Positions 62,631-64,000 of a stretch of 64,000 bases of DNA are shown one piece after another (within the stretch, counting starts at the first letter, position 1; each line of letters begins with the position of its first letter). The position numbers and the translations under genes are program-made. The stretch is taken from NCBI RefSeq assembly GCF_004137345.1, contig NZ_SDWV01000019.1, positions 1-64,000 of the forward strand. Direction: 5' to 3'. The notes beneath the pieces are model-generated. The model did not search any database, was not told where the DNA came from, and saw only the letters and a list, made by a program, of their open reading frames with translations. The DNA comes from Nocardioides zhouii (GTDB lineage: Bacteria > Actinomycetota > Actinomycetes > Propionibacteriales > Nocardioidaceae).

Positions 62631-64000
62631 TCACATCGATGCCGCGAGCTGGTGGGCCTCCAGCAGCACGGCCTGGATCAGACGGGCTGCCGACGCGTCG
62701 CCCACCCTCTCGACGGTCACGTCGCGACCGGACTCTGCGACCAGGTCTACGAGCTGGTGGTAGAGGTCGTCGCGGGACCGGCGTGCGTGCACCGGGACGA
62801 CGGCATCGGCCGGCAACCATTCCTCGACCTCGGTGACGACGTCGACCACGAGAACTCCCCCGGTCTCGATGCGCCGCACGGCGGTCGACGGTCGCAGCGC
62901 GATCTGCTTCTGACCCACGCGCTGCATGAACAGGGCGAGATTCGTGCCTTCGAGCTCTCCCGCGACCACGGGCCTGGCCGAGACGACCGTGACCCGGTTC
63001 CCCGCGTCGGCCAGGAACTCCGCCGTGCCCGCCGCCTCCCAGTGACCCTGCGCATCGATGACCACCACCCGGCTGTCGCGGACGACAGGGTCACGCAGCA
63101 CCTCGTCGACCGCGTAGACGCAGTCGAGCTCCAGCCCCTCGACGTCGGGAAGCACCTGCAGGCCGCGGGCGCGGGCGACCCCGCCGGCATCAGGGTCGGC
63201 CCGACTCTGTCGATGACCGGGCGGGAGATTCGGCTGCGAGCCCGTGGCGATGACCACGACATCGGGATCCAGCTCCAGCACGTCGTCCTTGACGGCGTCG
63301 ACACCGGTCCACACCTCGACCCCCAGGCGGCGGACGGCAGCCTCGAGGTAGTGGGTGACCTCGGCGATCTCGTCGTGGTGGGGTTGGCGGGCCGCGAGAC
63401 GCACCTGGCCACCGAGGTGCCTGGACCGCTCGAGGAGCGTGACGCTGTGCCCGCGCCTGGCCGCGATCTCGGCGACCTTGAGGCCGGCCGGCCCACCTCC
63501 CACGACCACGACGGTGCGAGGTCGGGTGGCCCGCACGAGCAACCGCTCGCTCCAGAACCGCTCCTGTCCCGCCCCGGGGTTCTGCACGCACCGGATCGGC
63601 TTCTCCTGGGCCACTGCGTGCAGGCAGCCGTCGTTGCAGCCAATACAGGGCCGCACCTCCGCCGCGCGCCCCTCGCGCAGCTTTCGCGGTGTGGCCGGGT
63701 CCGCGATCAGCTGGCGGGCCATGCCGACGAGGTCTGCCTCGCCCAGGGCCAGCATGTGCTCGGCCAGACCCGGCTCCTTGATCCGGCCGAACGCGACGAC
63801 GGGCAGATCAGACTGCTTCTTCAGGGCCCGGTTGAGCGGCCGGAAGAACCCCTGAGCGACCGCGGCCGGGGGAATCTCCATCCAGAAGCTGGAGAACGAG
63901 CCCGCATCGCAGTTGAAGTAGTCGACCAGCCCACTCGTCTCGAGATGCTCGGCCATGCGCAGGCCGTAGTCGAGGTCATAGCCGAACGAGGTGTACTCGT
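62631..64000 (-). CDS. Old Yellow Enzyme/2,4-dienoyl-CoA reductase-like flavoprotein, partial
   Basis: C-terminal 455 residues; the frame stays open through the right edge, so the N-terminal part lies outside. FMN barrel end (VVAFGRIKEPGLAEHMLALG, DLVGMARQLIADPATP), a [4Fe-4S] site with CIGCNDGCLHAV and IRCVQNPGAG, then FAD/NAD domains (VVVVGGGPAGLKVAEIAA, VVVIATGSQPNLPPGHRQ). This is the FadH/trimethylamine dehydrogenase-like architecture. It could reduce an enone or aromatic product of glycoside cleavage (inference). Convergent with eda, 15 nt apart. Confidence 0.88.
   Translation of the reverse strand, partial: EYTSFGYDLDYGLRMAEHLETSGLVDYFNCDAGSFSSFWMEIPPAAVAQGFFRPLNRALKKQSDLPVVAFGRIKEPGLAEHMLALGEADLVGMARQLIADPATPRKLREGRAAEVRPCIGCNDGCLHAVAQEKPIRCVQNPGAGQERFWSERLLVRATRPRTVVVVGGGPAGLKVAEIAARRGHSVTLLERSRHLGGQVRLAARQPHHDEIAEVTHYLEAAVRRLGVEVWTGVDAVKDDVLELDPDVVVIATGSQPNLPPGHRQSRADPDAGGVARARGLQVLPDVEGLELDCVYAVDEVLRDPVVRDSRVVVIDAQGHWEAAGTAEFLADAGNRVTVVSARPVVAGELEGTNLALFMQRVGQKQIALRPSTAVRRIETGGVLVVDVVTEVEEWLPADAVVPVHARRSRDDLYHQLVDLVAESGRDVTVERVGDASAARLIQAVLLEAHQLAASM

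Overview
The window comes from a high-GC actinobacterium. The best match I can argue from gene content is Nocardioidaceae (Nocardioides-like). The evidence is strong G/C bias at third codon positions, frequent GTG starts and one TTG start, SOS boxes of the actinobacterial/Bacillus type (TCGAAC-N4-GTTCGA), a fused SecDF, a gluABCD glutamate importer, polyphosphate glucokinase and an Rpf-type resuscitation factor. The genus is an inference; no rRNA is present to test it. I see no CRISPR array, insertion sequence, integrase or complete tRNA.

Left part (1 to about 32.6 kb). This is a chromosomal backbone that keeps the order lexA, hflX, dapF, miaA, miaB, gluABCD, with cargo between the landmarks. 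A small LysM membrane protein diverges from lexA across at least three SOS boxes, which suggests an SOS division inhibitor. Then come an FAD oxidoreductase, two Tat-exported phosphoesterases (PhoD-like, and a type I phosphodiesterase), a sulfotransferase, a DinG-type helicase, SecDF, two small secreted proteins with foreign-looking codons, two secreted thrombospondin type 3 repeat proteins, a short-chain dehydrogenase, gamma-glutamyltransferase, a TetR/NAD(P)H oxidoreductase pair, a NUDIX hydrolase, an orphan MT0933-like antitoxin, and an AbiEi-like/nuclease-like gene bracketed by two mirror-image hairpin arrays.

Middle part (32.6 to 50.8 kb). This holds small metabolic genes (hotdog protein, P-loop kinase-like protein, glyoxalase-fold protein, trans-aconitate methyltransferase), a MarR regulator with two operator-like palindromes, an ABC-F protein, a flotillin/NfeD-like pair, and the conserved block rpf, rsmA (ksgA), ispE with tatD, rsmI and a protein mannosyltransferase. 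A LysR/MFS divergent pair and another short-chain dehydrogenase follow.

Right part (50.8 kb to the end). At 50830-50873 the minus strand carries only the 3' part of a tRNA-Ala(CGC) gene, from the anticodon loop to CCA. This is the expected scar of an element integrated into that tRNA, and everything to its right looks like a metabolic island running off the window. The island encodes polyphosphate glucokinase, three sugar phosphate isomerase/epimerase TIM-barrel proteins, a GMC flavoprotein with its gluconate-dehydrogenase-subunit-3-like partner, a Gfo/Idh/MocA dehydrogenase, an ABM monooxygenase-like protein, a KDPG-type aldolase, an Old Yellow Enzyme/dienoyl-CoA reductase-like flavoprotein and two ROK-family regulators, one of them with a clear divergent operator pair. 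Together they suggest oxidative breakdown of glycosides through 3-keto sugars. That is inferred from families and order; no substrate can be read from the DNA.

A recurring theme is intergenic palindromes arranged in pairs. Three hairpin families occur at least twice each (GTGCGGTG family, TGGGCCGTTGCAACGGCCCA bipartite family, and a 50-nt tandem family), mostly at gene ends.
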